Source: Patiria miniata (lineage: Eukaryota; Echinodermata; Asteroidea; Valvatida; Asterinidae). From it: a stretch of 64,000 nt of DNA. The stretch is from assembly GCF_015706575.1 (NCBI RefSeq), contig NW_024037064.1, positions 13,431,606-13,495,605 on the forward strand. Direction: 5' to 3'. Below are positions 24,158 through 35,549 of this stretch, piece after piece. A program made the translations under genes and the position numbers. The notes under the pieces were generated by a model. It saw only the letters and a list, made by a program, of their open reading frames with translations, was not told where the DNA came from and did no database searches. Positions within the stretch are counted from its first letter, which is position 1. Every line of letters begins with the position of its first letter.

Positions 24158-24160
24158 CAT

Positions 24161-24781
24161 GTTTTCTTTGTTATTAAAAAATTACTCCAATGATTGACAG
24201 TGGTATGCAGAGACTGTATTATGAAAATATATTTTGAATGATCCCATACCAGTAATTAAGGTTTGTGAATTATTCAATGAGATTTTGTCCTTGGACATCA
24301 ATTGACGGAGTCAAAATGGAACTAAACGTGCCGTACCAGAACATGGGCTTCAGTAATTGATTTAATTTCATCTAATGTTTCAGCTTTCAAGTCAGAAAGG
24401 ACTCGGTAAGATTCTACCATGGGCAGATGCCATCCGGCAAAGAAGTGCAATGGAGATACAGACCTGCTAAAGGTGAAAAATCAATACATGTGAACTTATG
24501 CTATTTTACTGTATTTTACTGTATTTACTTTATTCCTTACAAAATCAATTCAAAGTTTAAAAAACTCACAGAAGTTCAAAAACACAACTAAGTATCATGT
24601 ACTTGCTTATAAAAATATCTTACGGGCCATGTAAAAATAAAATACAACTGAATCAAAAGTTGGTGAATATTCATTTGTGAGTTTCAGGACAGGAATGTTG
24701 TTTTAGTTGTAAGAATGGGAAGACCATTGGGATGTATGTTCACAAATCTAATTGCATTTTTATTAATTTATTTCAATACAG
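24161..24781. other. no supported feature
   Basis: AT-rich. A possible exon-like segment after an acceptor at 24384 reads in two frames, neither of which joins the next exon cleanly. Not called. Confidence 0.4.
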
Positions 24782-25818
24782 GCCATATGGATTTCATATC
24801 TACACCATGTGGTAAATGAACATGAGTGGATAGTTACGAACGGCCTGACAAGTGGTACTTGCAACCATGGCGAACTGAGTGGGGAGGAACGAAAGAGACC
24901 ATGGTTGGAGAAGGACTCTCCTGAACATCAAGCACTCCGGAAGCTTGTGTTTGATGTCTATCTCATGAAGAACATACATTACTACCGCAACTTCAGGTAA
25001 ACAAATTTCTAAGAACATATATTCCAGAATTGCAAGAATATTTCTCAACTTCTTCACTTTTAGAGGAACCCTCCAAACCAACAATCACCACAAAACCAAA
25101 GAAAGAAAAACTGAAGCAAAGACCACATAGACAAATGCTGGGAGGCATTGCCGAGAACATATCATACACATGTAAACTGTTTGGATTGAATCAAAGCTCT
25201 TGTGTGCTTTTTACTGAAATGTCATACTCTCTTCAAAGCATGCAAAACAAGAGACTTGAGGGTTTGCATGGTGGAAAGATCAATAAGTGAGTTTTGTGGT
25301 AACACCATGTGGAAATATCTCTTTTGTGAGTATGTGTGATGCTGAACAGAGAACCTGTCGGATTAACTGGACGTTTCGAAGTCTGCTCTGTTCGTCATCA
25401 GCAGAATGACGATCAGAGCATACTTTTTAAAAGCTGATGTTGAGTTAATGCAACTTGTTCTCTTCAGAACCACACATACTCGAGAGAGTTTCACATGGTG
25501 TTACCGCAAACCTCTCAATTTTCCATACAAAACATGTAATGTCAAAAATGTTGATGTTTAAAACCAACTGTACCGTATGTACACTTTCATTGGAACATTG
25601 GTATAATTTGTTATTCATGAACGTACATGTATATGAGCACAATGTTGATGTTAAAAGTTATATTCTTCGGACATTTACAGGGGTGTAGTTGTTTTGTGGC
25701 ACTATTTCATCAGCACAATGTATATTCAATTTCAAGCCATTAACAAACCATTTACTTTCGGTTGTTTTCCAGACACACCGGATTTGTCGAGTCCTTCCAC
25801 AACCACTTACTTATGTAT

Positions 25819-26578
25819 TGTGACGTGTCGTGCCAGCTCTCCTGCATCAGGCTGGTTTGGTTGGTAGCGTGCCGTCCTGATGGTGTCCTATCCCTGCAGT
25901 GGTGGGCCACAGCACCAGGCTATCCCCTCTCCTGGGTTGGTTGGATCAGCCAGTAGACTGGTAGTCAGGGCAATGGAGCAGGGGAATGGAAGTGGGAACT
26001 GGGAATCGGAATGTGGAGTCGGAAGTGGGTGGAGTCGGAATGTCGGCGGAGTCGGAATGTCAGCGGAGTCGGAATGTCAGCGGAGTCGGAATGTGAGTGG
26101 AGTCGGAATGTCGGCGGAGTCGGAATGCGGGTGGAGTAGGAATCGGGCGGAATAGGCGGAGTCGGAATGTGGGTGGAGCAACTTATCTACCTTGGGACTT
26201 TGCCCTAGACTTAGTCCTAAGTAGACCCTATACCCTAAGACAGACTAGTAATTGGTGAACAGAAACAGTAATGAGGTACGATGGTCATGCCTTTAATCAT
26301 CATCATCCGTCATGTCATTCCGCATAATCAAGAGCCTGAGCAATTAGTCTAATCATCAGAGAATCAAGCAATCAACTGACTAAATCCTAGCCCTGCAACT
26401 CCTTTTATAGCCTTTGAGCCCCATAAGCTGTGTACAACTTCTCTTTGCCATACGACAGTGCATAAACTCAATTGACCAATCAGAAACAAGGATTCCTTAT
26501 ATGCAAAGTGTGGGTGACTCACAGTGTGCTAGTGTATTTAAAACATACAGTTGGTGACTTAATTCCTATTCCGTCACA
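25819..26578 (-). repeat. element B 3' LTR
   Basis: 760 bases. On the minus strand a TATA-like CTATAAAAGGAG lies near 26403. A tandem block of GGAGTCGGAATG units (about 25995-26180) is inside the LTR. Confidence 0.95.
25995..26180. repeat. GGAGTCGGAATG minisatellite inside the LTR
   Basis: About nine units of 18 bases or less (GCGGAGTCGGAATGTCA and variants). The same block is present in the other LTR at about 30350-30530, so it travelled with the element. Confidence 0.85.
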
Positions 26579-26868
26579 TAGCCCCCCTCCCAAAGTTTTC
26601 AGTCCCTGAAAACTACAAGAGCTTTTAATAAAACAACTCAGATGAAATAACTAAGACAAAAATATTTTACATGAAAATTAAGTTTGGTAAATCTTAAGCA
26701 CATTCCAATACTTCTCGGAAACATTACTTTGAAAAACAACAACTTGGTGGTTCAAAACTTAGCTTTAAAACCTGACTTACAAATATCTCAGATCAGAACA
26801 AAATCGTATAAACTTTAATTTCTTCAGAAAACATTCCTCAATGTTATTTTTTATAGAGATTTAGTAGT

Positions 26869-29800
26869 TTAGGTGGAAGTTCTTGTCATCCTTTCCTGAT
26901 GGCAGGCTACATCGTTCCAACAGATTGTGTTGCCATATTCCCTGTTGATGTCCTCTTCACCCTCTGATGTGTGTAGCTGTCCCTGGTTACCTGGACACTG
27001 GACTGGTCCTCCTGGCGTAGCACTCTGTGGAACTTCCCCCCTTTTCGTGGAAGTACTTCTTCCACTTTCGGAGGTTGACGTCGGAGCAGCTTGCCTCTGA
27101 GGAGGAGCAGCTGGCGTAATGTGGACAGTCTGGACTTCTGGCTCTGGGTCTTGGGGCTTGTGCTCCCACCCCGGTGGTTTTTTTTTCTCGTGCCGATCCC
27201 GGGAGTCCCTTCTAGAGAACCGTTCGTCGCATCCACCACAGCGAAATTGGGCCTGCCCCCTGTGGCACTCTCTCAGGTGTCTGACCAGGTTAGATCTTTT
27301 GGTCGTGGTCGTGCCACACCCTGGCTCCGGGCAGCGGCGCTCCTCTTGCCGGGACGGGCCTCGGGGGTCTCGTTGCCTGTCTTTTCCCTTGTCGGCTCCC
27401 ACCCTGAGCTTGTCTTCTGGCATCTCCCCTCGTACCTGGAATCTCGGTGGAATGCCCTGGTGGAATACTGTTTGAATTCCTGTGGAATGTCTCGGTGGAA
27501 CATGATCGGAATATCGGTGGAGGGATGCCGAAGTCTTGGCGGAATGTGGCTGGAATCTTGCTGACTTTCCCCCAGTGGAATGTTGTTGAACCTTCCCTTG
27601 GAATGCCACTGGAATGCTGTTGGAGCACCTCACTTTCCACACACGTGGCCTCACCATGATGTTCTCTCTCACCATGCTTGGCGCTTTTGCCACATGTTGC
27701 TTGAGTAGTCCATGAGCCTTTCTTCCGTGAGACTTCGCATGGCCACAGCTCTCACACCTCGTTGCTGTTGTCCGTACATCCTTCATCATGCCCGACCAGT
27801 AGTAGCGTCGGCGCACTATCTGCAGTGATTTGTAGACGCCGGGGTGACGTGACACTTTACTGTTGTGTAGTCCCTTGAGAACTTTCTCTTGAATTGTGGG
27901 TGGTAGGACCATCTGCCATCTGCCGCGTTTTCCATTCGCCAACTTCCATTGACGTGACAACACACCATTCCGGATCTGTAGCTGCCTCTGAGCCCAGTAT
28001 GTCTTCATAGCTGCTGATTCCTCCGACATGGCTTCCCATACTGGCTCCTCACCATTCTCCATCGCCCGCATCATCGGCCCAATTGAAGAATCTGCCAGCT
28101 GTGCGTCCCTCAATTCCTGCAGTGTCCACCTTGGAGTTCTTGTCAATGTCCAGGCCCCTCTTTCATTTTCTCCACTGGACTCCTTGAGAGTAGCCCTTGT
28201 CGACTCTGTGTCGGTTACTTGGCTCTGCTCTGGTAGTGACGGCCTCCCCACGACTAGCTGTGTTAGTCCCCTTGGGTTTCCAGTAGCCCATCCTCTGCTC
28301 TTACTAGGAATTGGACAATTTCTTTTGAAATGCCCCAAACCTCCGCAGTTGTGACAGGTTTCGCTGTCCCATTGTTTTCTTCCCCCTCCATCTCTCTGAT
28401 TCCCAGCATCATTTACTCCTCTTTCGTTACTCCTTGGAGCTGCGGTCTTGCTGTGCATTGCCTCTGCTAGGCCAGCTATCATCGCCTCCAATGCATTGAG
28501 TTGTTCTAACATGCCCTGTGTATGCCGGTTGAACTCCTCTCGAGAGACCGTCTCGACGTACCGATGCGTCCTTGGAGATTGGCGACCACCTTGGCCCCCC
28601 TGCCTCTGTCTCTCGGAGTTGATGAATGATTCTGTCTCCAGGGCCGCCCGTATCGCTTCATCTAAGGACTTGGGGTGTGCTCTGAAGATTCCCGCACGCA
28701 CTTCTGCATCTGGGATGGCATCCATGAAATGCCCCCGGGCGAGTCTTTCCCGCGAATCTCTGGGGAGCTCAGGGTATGCCAATTCCGTCAGCCGTCGGAT
28801 GCTGTGTCCGAGTGCTTGTAGACCTTCGTTGACCCCCCTTGTCCTACTCCTCAGTTCCGACAGGAATCTCTCGGCCTGCTCCCCGGGACCAAATCGTCTT
28901 TCCAACCTTGTAGTAAGGTCGTTGTAGCTCAATGGTTCGCCCTGGACCCCGTCTCCAAGCACTTGCTGGGCCTGCCCCTTCAGGCTTGCTGCCAGGAAAA
29001 ATGCTTTCTCTGCAGAGGTCCACGCGTTGATCGTTGCGCAAGACTCAAGGTGAGCCTTGTAATCCTCCAGGGAATATCCCCTGAAAATCTGTCTGGAACA
29101 AAACTCGGCTTCCGTTGTGCTCGGTGGATCTTCTCATCCCCTGCACCTGTCTTTTTCTCTGGTTCCTCCGTGGGCCCCTCTGGTTTCTTGCTCCCAATTG
29201 TCACTCCCGCCAACCCTTGCTCCAGTCCCTCCACCTTCATCGGTGAGGAAACCTTCGGTGGTAGCTGTGGTTGACTTGACTCCATCTTGGTAGCAAAAAC
29301 TGGACTCCACGTGCTTGACCGTTCACTTGAAACCGGCATGTACTCGCTTCCGGCTCCCGCTCCGGGCACCTCAAACGGTCTCCCTTGAGCAGAAGCGGTG
29401 CTTACGCTTGCTTCGCTTGTGGACTGCCTTGCTGCTGCTGCATACCCTGGGGATGTCCGCATTCCTGCCGTCATAGTGCTGAAGACTAGTGGCACGTAAG
29501 GGCTGAACCCTGGTGGTGCTTGCCATGCTCCACTGACGGTAGTGATTCCTGGTGGTGCGGAAGTTCCAATATTCACACTTCTGGTGGAATATTCCCTTGC
29601 TCCCGCTCCGCCCGGGCACCAGTTTTCGATCTTCCCGATCGTCACTGGTAGCCTTGGTGCTTGCTCGACTCTGGCTCCTGATATCTGTAAGTTGCTCACG
29701 GGAGTAGAAGTGCTCAGTGGGTTCAACATCGGCGATCCTCCGGCTGGTTCCCCCAGCTCGCCCATCCATCCACGTTGTGGAGTTCTCTGTTGAGACCCCT

Positions 29801-30098
29801 CAAGATGTGCAGGGTTGATGCTCGCCATCGGTTGCCTTGCCCACTCTTCTCCAACCGTTGTCCATGGTGTCGATCTCCCTAGAAACAGCCCTGGATTCAC
29901 GGTGGATGTCATTGGAGAGAACTGGAGCTGCGATGCTTCCTGGGCCGGTTGAAGGATGCTGCTTGCTCCGCTCGTCGCCGCACTTCCCACAGCCGCTGGA
30001 AATAAGTCACTGCCTTGATACCGGAACTCCACTCCCGAGTCGACTTCTTCCACTCGGTGTTTCCCTGGTGTAAGCACTGCTTGCTCTCTTTGTTCCAT
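26869..30098 (-). pseudogene. element B coding region: gag, integrase zinc module, C2H2 segment
   Basis: Read on the minus strand. The gag part resembles element A closely (RKPSFVPDRFSGDIPWR, FGPGEQAERFLSELRSRTR, LTELAYPELPRDSRERLA) and has a CCHC knuckle (CHNCGGLGHFKRNCP, about 28320-28360). Further on comes an integrase H2C2 zinc module (HPGVYKSLQIVRRRYYWSG with CESCGHAK, about 27740-27850). It is followed by two C2H2-like fingers (CPEPGCGTTTTKRSNLVRH, CGGCDERFSRRDSRDRH, about 27200-27320) and a charged tail. The fingers match the position and pattern of element A's third ORF. The region is incomplete relative to A and has about one further break. Confidence 0.85.
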
Positions 30099-30172
30099 TC
30101 CGTTGTCTTCTTCCTTCAGCTGCTGAATTCCACTGAAGTTTCTCTCCTGGTGGATCCCACCGCTGCCACCAA

Positions 30173-30929
30173 TGTGACGTGTCGTGCCAGCTCTCCTGCG
30201 TCAGGCTGGTTTGGTTGGTAGCGTGCCGTCCCGATGGTGTCCTATCCCTGCAGTGGTGGGCCACAGCACCAGGCTATCCCCCCTTCTGGGTTGGTTGGAT
30301 CAGCCAGTAGACTGGTAGTCAGGGCAATGGAGCAGGGGAATGGAAGTGGGAACTGGGAATCGGAATGTGGAGTCGGAAGTGGGTGGAGTCGGAATGTCGG
30401 CGGAGTCGGAATGTCAGCGGAGTCGGAATGTCAGCGGAGTCGGAATGTGAGTGGAGTCGGAATGTCGGCGGAGTCGGAATGCGGGTGGAGTAGGAATCGG
30501 GCGGAATAGGCGGAGTCGGAATGTGGGTGGAGCAACTTATCTACCTTGGGACTTTGCCCTAGACTTAGTCCTAAGTAGACCCTATACCCTAAGACAGACT
30601 AGTAATTGGTGAACAGAAACAGTAATGAGGTACGATGGTCATGCCTTTAATCATCATCATCCGTCATGTCATTCCGCATAATCAAGAGCCTGAGCAATTA
30701 GTCTAATCAGAGAATCAAGCAATCAACTGACTAAATCCTAGCCCTGCAACTCCTTTTATAGCCTTTGAGCCCCATAAGCTGTGTACAACTTCTCTTTGCC
30801 ATACGACAGTGCATAAACTCAATTGACCAATCAGAAACAAGGATTCCTTATATGCAAAGTGTGGGTGACTCACAGTGTGCTAGTGTATTTAAAACATACA
30901 GTTGGTGACTTAATTCCTATTCCGTCACA
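30173..30929 (-). repeat. element B 5' LTR
   Basis: 757 bases, TGTGACG...CGTCACA, with the same internal minisatellite and TATA-like box as its partner. It is followed on the + side by GTAT and the rest of the split host exon. Confidence 0.95.
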
Positions 30930-31727
30930 GTATGCACCCAAGCGCCACGCCTATGGGTAAGCTGTTGTTTCAAAGCAGTGTTGGTCTTGTATGTAGTGTA
31001 AATATATTACGTTTTGGAATACCAAATGATTTTTGGTGTTAAAGGATGGATTGCCTAATTTGTACCGATAAATTACGCATTGATGCACATAATGTTTTAT
31101 CCAATTAACGTTGTTTCCATGTTATGTTTTTATGTTATATCATTGAAAGTAATTTCAATGGTGCTGTCAAAACTTCTGAAAACTTCTTTTAATTGAAAGG
31201 AAAAAAGTTACACCTGGTCAGCAATATTAGTAACTTTCTGTTTTCTTCTGCCATTACAGCATCATTGGCTACAAGACCCGCAACATCCTGGCAGCAATTG
31301 ATTGCAACAACCACCGTGACCGCCCTCAACAAGTTGGACCTAATGGGAAACCCACGTAAGCCTTCCTATATTATGATGGAAAATAGGCAGTGCTTGAAAT
31401 CGCTCTTACAAAATTCACCGTTAAACATGGAATTTAAAAATTGCCATACTACATTGCACTTATTATTATAGGTACGAGAGGAAGTACTCCAAGCGGTCAA
31501 AGAAGTGGACTGCACAGCCAAAACTTGCACCTAAAGCCTATGCATACATCCCTGACTTGATGGAAAACATCTTCATGAAGAGAATCACAACCTTTGGACA
31601 TCTCTCACAGCACGTCAGTATGTCGGCAGATGACCCACGCAGAATTGCCAAAACAATCGCAGCTAACCGCGCACCATCCATAGAGAAGTTGGTCGAAGAG
31701 CGCATGGAGCGTATGCAGAAAAACTAG

Positions 31728-32107
31728 AGGGAAATTACAGTATTTGGTTGTTTCCATTCATAACCATTCCTTACAGTCCTCTCTCTCTCTCTTGAACACA
31801 AAAACATGCATGTTTCAAATGTGAAGGATCTGAAATTAATGGGCCGCAGAAGTACGCAGAAGATCAACAGTTTCATGTACCTTAAAATTTGTTAACAGTA
31901 TTGTAAAAAGAGGCATAAATACAAACATGTTAAAGGTATAAGTAACTATTTTATTCCACCAATAATTCATACAATTTCGTGACTGAAATGTTACATTTTC
32001 ATTCAGAAACTTGGGCCGACCACACATTCGTTGGTGATATATCAGGGGCCGATCTCTATTTGAAATACTTGCACTCCTAGTACCTTCTCCTATATATGGA
32101 AATATCA
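31728..32107. other. 3' flank of the split gene
   Basis: Non-coding sequence after the TAG at 31725-31727, including a CT run near 31782-31795. No clear polyadenylation site chosen. Confidence 0.4.
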
Positions 32108-32470
32108 TTCGTAAACATAACATCATGTTCCATCAGTATGCCGATGATATCCAACTCTATGGTGAATTTGATCATAAGAGTGATAGTTATCGTCAACAGG
32201 TACTTTCCAGTCTATCATCCTGCATACATACAATCAATGAATGGATGTCACAAAACATGCTGCAACTCAACCAGAATAAGACAGAGTTCTTTGTATTTGC
32301 CAATAATCGCATACTTGCCTCTCTCACCAACAATGAGTTAAGATTAGAAGATCTCCATGTTCACACTTCACATCTTTTTAAAATGTTGGCATCATCCTGG
32401 ATTGTTCAGTGCATGTGTCTAATCATGTCAGCTCTATTCGTAGAATTGTTAATTTTCAAGTTCTATTCAC
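32108..32470 (+). mobile_element. LINE fragment (reverse transcriptase piece)
   Basis: A frame here reads FHQYADDIQLYGEFD, then INEWMSQNMLQLNQNKTEFF. YADD is the RT catalytic motif, and the following LNxxKTEFxxF block is typical of non-LTR elements of the CR1/L2 type. It closely parallels the minus-strand LINE at 47.3-48.6 kb. The piece is short, and the reading shifts frame near its end. No 3' tail is seen, so it is an old internal fragment. Confidence 0.75.
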
Positions 32471-33762
32471 AGAACCTTCCCAATATGCTTGTTTGCTTCG
32501 TGAGTTCGTAATCGTTGGTTTGGTTTTTGTATTGTGTACATGTTCACATGTTCCCCTCTTTGTTATCGTTAGACACTCTGTACTTCGTATAGCGCCATAT
32601 ATTATTTGTTATAAGTGTAATTAGTGAAGAAAGGTGCCAATACATAAGTGTTTTCATGTACAGTACTAGTGACACTTCTGTAGTCTAGTTAGACTTTATT
32701 CTTCATTTTTAGTGTTTCACTGATAGTTCCTAGATAAATGTGTCAAACTGGAACGTGGTGCCTCTTGCCTCAGTGTGACGACTGACTACTGTATAATAAA
32801 TAGCCTCCTATCGAATGAAGCTAACAAATTCATCATGGAACAGCCCAAAGTTTGCCCTGTATATTTGTCATAGAAGGACACGGTCTTTCATTTCATTGAG
32901 AATAAAATACATGTTTAGAAACAATTGCGTATATAAAGACCTGTACATAATTGTCGATCCCTAGTTACCATAGACTACCTATATTATTTCTAAACTTTGT
33001 TAATATTATAGTTTAAATATATCTTTATTAAAGTAGGCCTACAACTACTTTTGTCAAGATGTGTCGACAGCTACATGTATTTCATTTAAAACAAATGCTA
33101 CAACTACCGGTAGGCCTATGTGTAAATGAACAAATAAAAACAAACCCTTATAATCAATATGGACAGATTCCGGAAGACATTCTATTAGAAAGACTGAATT
33201 CCAATTTACACCTTCCTAAGTCATTGTGTGATATTCAAAACTGTATTTGTAATACATTAGAAACAGGAAAGAATTACCCATGTGTCATTGATTATTTGAA
33301 ATGGAAGTAGTCGAAATGGGGTTTTTACCTCTACATATGAAAATACCGTATATACATTTTGTACATAATTTGCTGTTGATAGTGAGCCCTTTTATTATTA
33401 TTATTTAATTCTTCATTTATAAAACAAGACCCCAAAAAAGTGAGCAGCCCGTAATGTGGCTGATGAGAACATTGTGAATACAGGCATAACATCAAAAGAA
33501 GTTTCAGTTAAAAGTACTATAAAAACTGATATTAATTAAAAAAGTACAATAATATCTGAAGATTATTCATTCATTCATTCATTCATTTTTTTATTTGTCT
33601 CAAATTGTGACAAATAAAAGATATGAACGAATGAATGAACAATCTTGCATTGAATGGCGAAAAAAAGCTTTTTACAATATTTAAACTGTTGGTCAAGCAA
33701 AGTTAATCAAAATTTGCTCTTAGCATACTAAAGGATAGTATCATAAAAAAACTTGTCTTGAA
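32471..33762. other. no gene seen; ATTC microsatellite
   Basis: AT-rich intergenic sequence. A (ATTC) run lies at about 33564-33588 and is followed by a region with the reverse complement AATGAATGAAC (about 33630). No supported coding frame. Confidence 0.5.
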
Positions 33763-35549
33763 TCACAAGCGACCTGGTCTGAAACCGGTATAGTGCCCGT
33801 TAGGTGATGGGTACCTGTCCCGTATCGCCCTTACAACACAAGAAGGAATAACCCTTCTGTTCCCTGCACCTAGACGACCATGCTGCCATAATATATATTG
33901 CCTGTAGGCAGCATGACGGAAGTTGTCATTGTTCCTTTGCTCGTTTGCAGCCATCACATCGGCCCGGTATAGTAGGGCTATATCTAAAACGTGGCCATCC
34001 AACACAAGATTGTTAAAAAAGCCTTGTGTGTGTTATACACTGGTTTGCCCTTCGGGTGCAACATTTATTTTCATTGGGTGTGGCCATTTCCCAGCAGCTG
34101 CCACACTTGCACCACCTTGGCTGGTTATTTCGAGGGCTGGGCGGTGGTGGGCTGGGCGGTGGTGGGCTGGGCGGTGGCGGGCTGGGCGGTGGCGGACTGG
34201 GTGGAGGTGGGCTTCCTGGTCCTAAGGATGGTGATGGAGGGATGGGCGTATGGGGGTGAACTGGTGGTGAGGTGGCTGGTTTTTGCCGTGGTGGTGTGCG
34301 GCTTGCTGATCCTGAGCTTGCAGAGGGTTGAGCTCCTGGTGGATGATGCGATTGTAAAATGAAATCGGCATACGCCGCTGGCTGCCTACGGAACAGTTCT
34401 GCAGTGACTTGTTCCAGGTCAGGCCTCGAGAGCCGAGTAAGATATGTCTAGAATCACAGTAGAAACATGAAATACATGTATTATTAAAGATCCAAACATC
34501 TTTCTTCTGTCGAGGCCTATTTAATTTATTGTAAAAAGTACAATTTTGATGCCATAACATCCATGGCCCTTGCTATTCAATATCCAGAAGTGGATGGAAC
34601 ATTTGATAATTTTAAAGGGGAAATATGACGTAAATGTACAATTCCAAACGGATCTCATGTGTGCAACTCACTTTTTTTCCAAAAAGAAAGAAACAAATTG
34701 AGGATACCCACTTTGAGGACCGGTTTTCAAGAATAAGCACATGTATATGTAGGCCTAGAGTAAACAGACCGGACACTAGCCTGCCAAAAAAAAATACACT
34801 GGAACTGTCTTCAGTAAATCTGATGAATTTATAGAAATTAATAGCAAGGAAATTATTACGACAGCAATATAAAAACAAATCCATAAGTACAATATTGAAA
34901 TAGTCACCTTGATTTCATCATCCACAGAATGTGTAGGAGCTGTGTTGGGCTGACCATCTCGACTACGTTTTAAGTTTTCGTCTTCCACATCACTGTCGGT
35001 GTCGGACTCTGAATCCTGGTGCATAAATTAAAAAAAAAACAGCTTTGAATGAGGCTACACTATGTGGCTCCAATACATGTTCTTATTTCCCGCTTTGTTT
35101 GTCACGTTTTCGTCACAAAAGTGGTTTATAATAATTAACAAAGTACATGCAAGTATAAAGGCAAACACGAAATTGAAAATATTGCTTGTTCCTTCATCTT
35201 GGGCCCAGGCCTTCGGAAAATAACGGCACTAATAGACAGGTTAAGAAGAATTAAATGATTGTATCAATTCAAAAATACTATTAGGAAGGGTTTCTGAAAT
35301 TAATAATAACAAACACAATGTCCCCGCCAAACTTACAAGATTTCTGTTGCAGCATGGCCGCTTCTTGGTGCCACAGGTACATGCATCGGTGCAGTGTTGC
35401 TCGGCACACTTGCAAGGGCAAGCCCCTCGTGTCCCCAGCCGCCCTCGCTGACAAGTATTTTTACATGAGCATGTAGTGGGCTCACCGAGGTACGGGTTAC
35501 CAAGCAACTCTTCATCAATATCCATACAATCATCAGAAATGTTTTCCAT
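33763..35549 (-). CDS. Cys-rich / proline-rich / P2X7-type C-terminal domain protein, three exons
   Basis: Exons on the minus strand: 35549-35337, 35015-34908 and 34447-33763 (stop TGA). Start is the ATG at 35549 in an ACCATGG context. Exon 1 has a CXC-like cysteine module ([28 protein letters not shown]). Exon 2 is acidic ([12 protein letters not shown]). Exon 3 has a helix ([20 protein letters not shown]), a linker of about five SPPPP repeats, then WCKCGSC...NENKCC and, further on, [31 protein letters not shown] and YTGF. That last part matches the cytoplasmic zinc 'ballast' domain of P2X7 receptors, which also occurs alone in many invertebrate proteins. No channel segments are present. Phases agree across both introns. 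A run of six T (34015-34020) shifts the frame between NENKCC and the HAAYRQ part, either a sequencing slip or a real lesion. Confidence 0.75.

Larger units (their letters stand above)
21229..24160 (+). mobile_element. element C: partial Ty3/gypsy-type retroelement (gag and protease only)
   Basis: A primer-site-like TGGCGACGAGGAT at 21758-21770 follows LTR-like sequence whose right end is near 21753. The LTR's left edge is not defined, and element A sits immediately upstream. A leader of about 475 bases precedes gag at 22246. Gag and protease parts are seen. No RT, RNase H or integrase and no second LTR are visible before 24.8 kb. It is an incomplete fossil with about one break inside what remains. 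Age cannot be judged without a second LTR. Confidence 0.7.
25819..30929 (-). mobile_element. element B: young non-autonomous LTR element related to element A
   Basis: LTRs at 25819-26578 (760 bases) and 30173-30929 (757 bases) run TGTGACG...CGTCACA with GTAT duplicated outside (25815-25818, 30930-30933). On the minus strand the primer site TTGGTGGCAGCGGTGGGAT (30154-30172) is the same as in element A. The polypurine side (26579-26595) is preceded by the same CAGGGACTGAAAA. The interior of 3.6 kb contains gag, the zinc-binding part of integrase and a C2H2-finger segment. Protease, RT, RNase H and the integrase catalytic core are absent, so it would need help from a full relative. The LTRs differ by about four substitutions and one 3-base gap, hence a recent insertion. 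Confidence 0.93.
24782..31727 (+). pseudogene. host-type spliced gene of an uncharacterised family, one exon split by element B
   Basis: Exons: 24782-24996; 25773-25818 continuing at 30934-30956 on the far side of element B; 31260-31355; 31472-31727 (stop TAG). All junctions are GT-AG and the phases agree. Reading gives YLHHVVNEHEW, then YYRNFR, HTGFVESFHNHLLMY, APKRHAYG, YKTRNILAAIDCNNH and YERKYSKRSKKWTAQ. The HTG-x-ES/QFHN-LL-YAPKR...LAaxDxNxH pattern is a hallmark of a large uncharacterised family found in fishes, cnidarians and echinoderms. Its function is unknown to me. Element B lies within the codon run ending LLMY, with GTAT on both sides, and the frame matches across. Apart from the insertion these exons are open, so the gene was probably intact until recently. 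Upstream exons were not found. Confidence 0.75.

Noticed and set aside
25030-25290. Lys-rich plus-strand frame between two exons of the split gene
   Set aside because: The flanking exons join in phase without it, and it has no family match. Likely intron.
25330-25440. Stretch resembling the GACGAACAGAGCAGACTTCG tail seen near some Penelope-like or LINE ends
   Set aside because: Too short, and no coding part or border was found, so no element is called.
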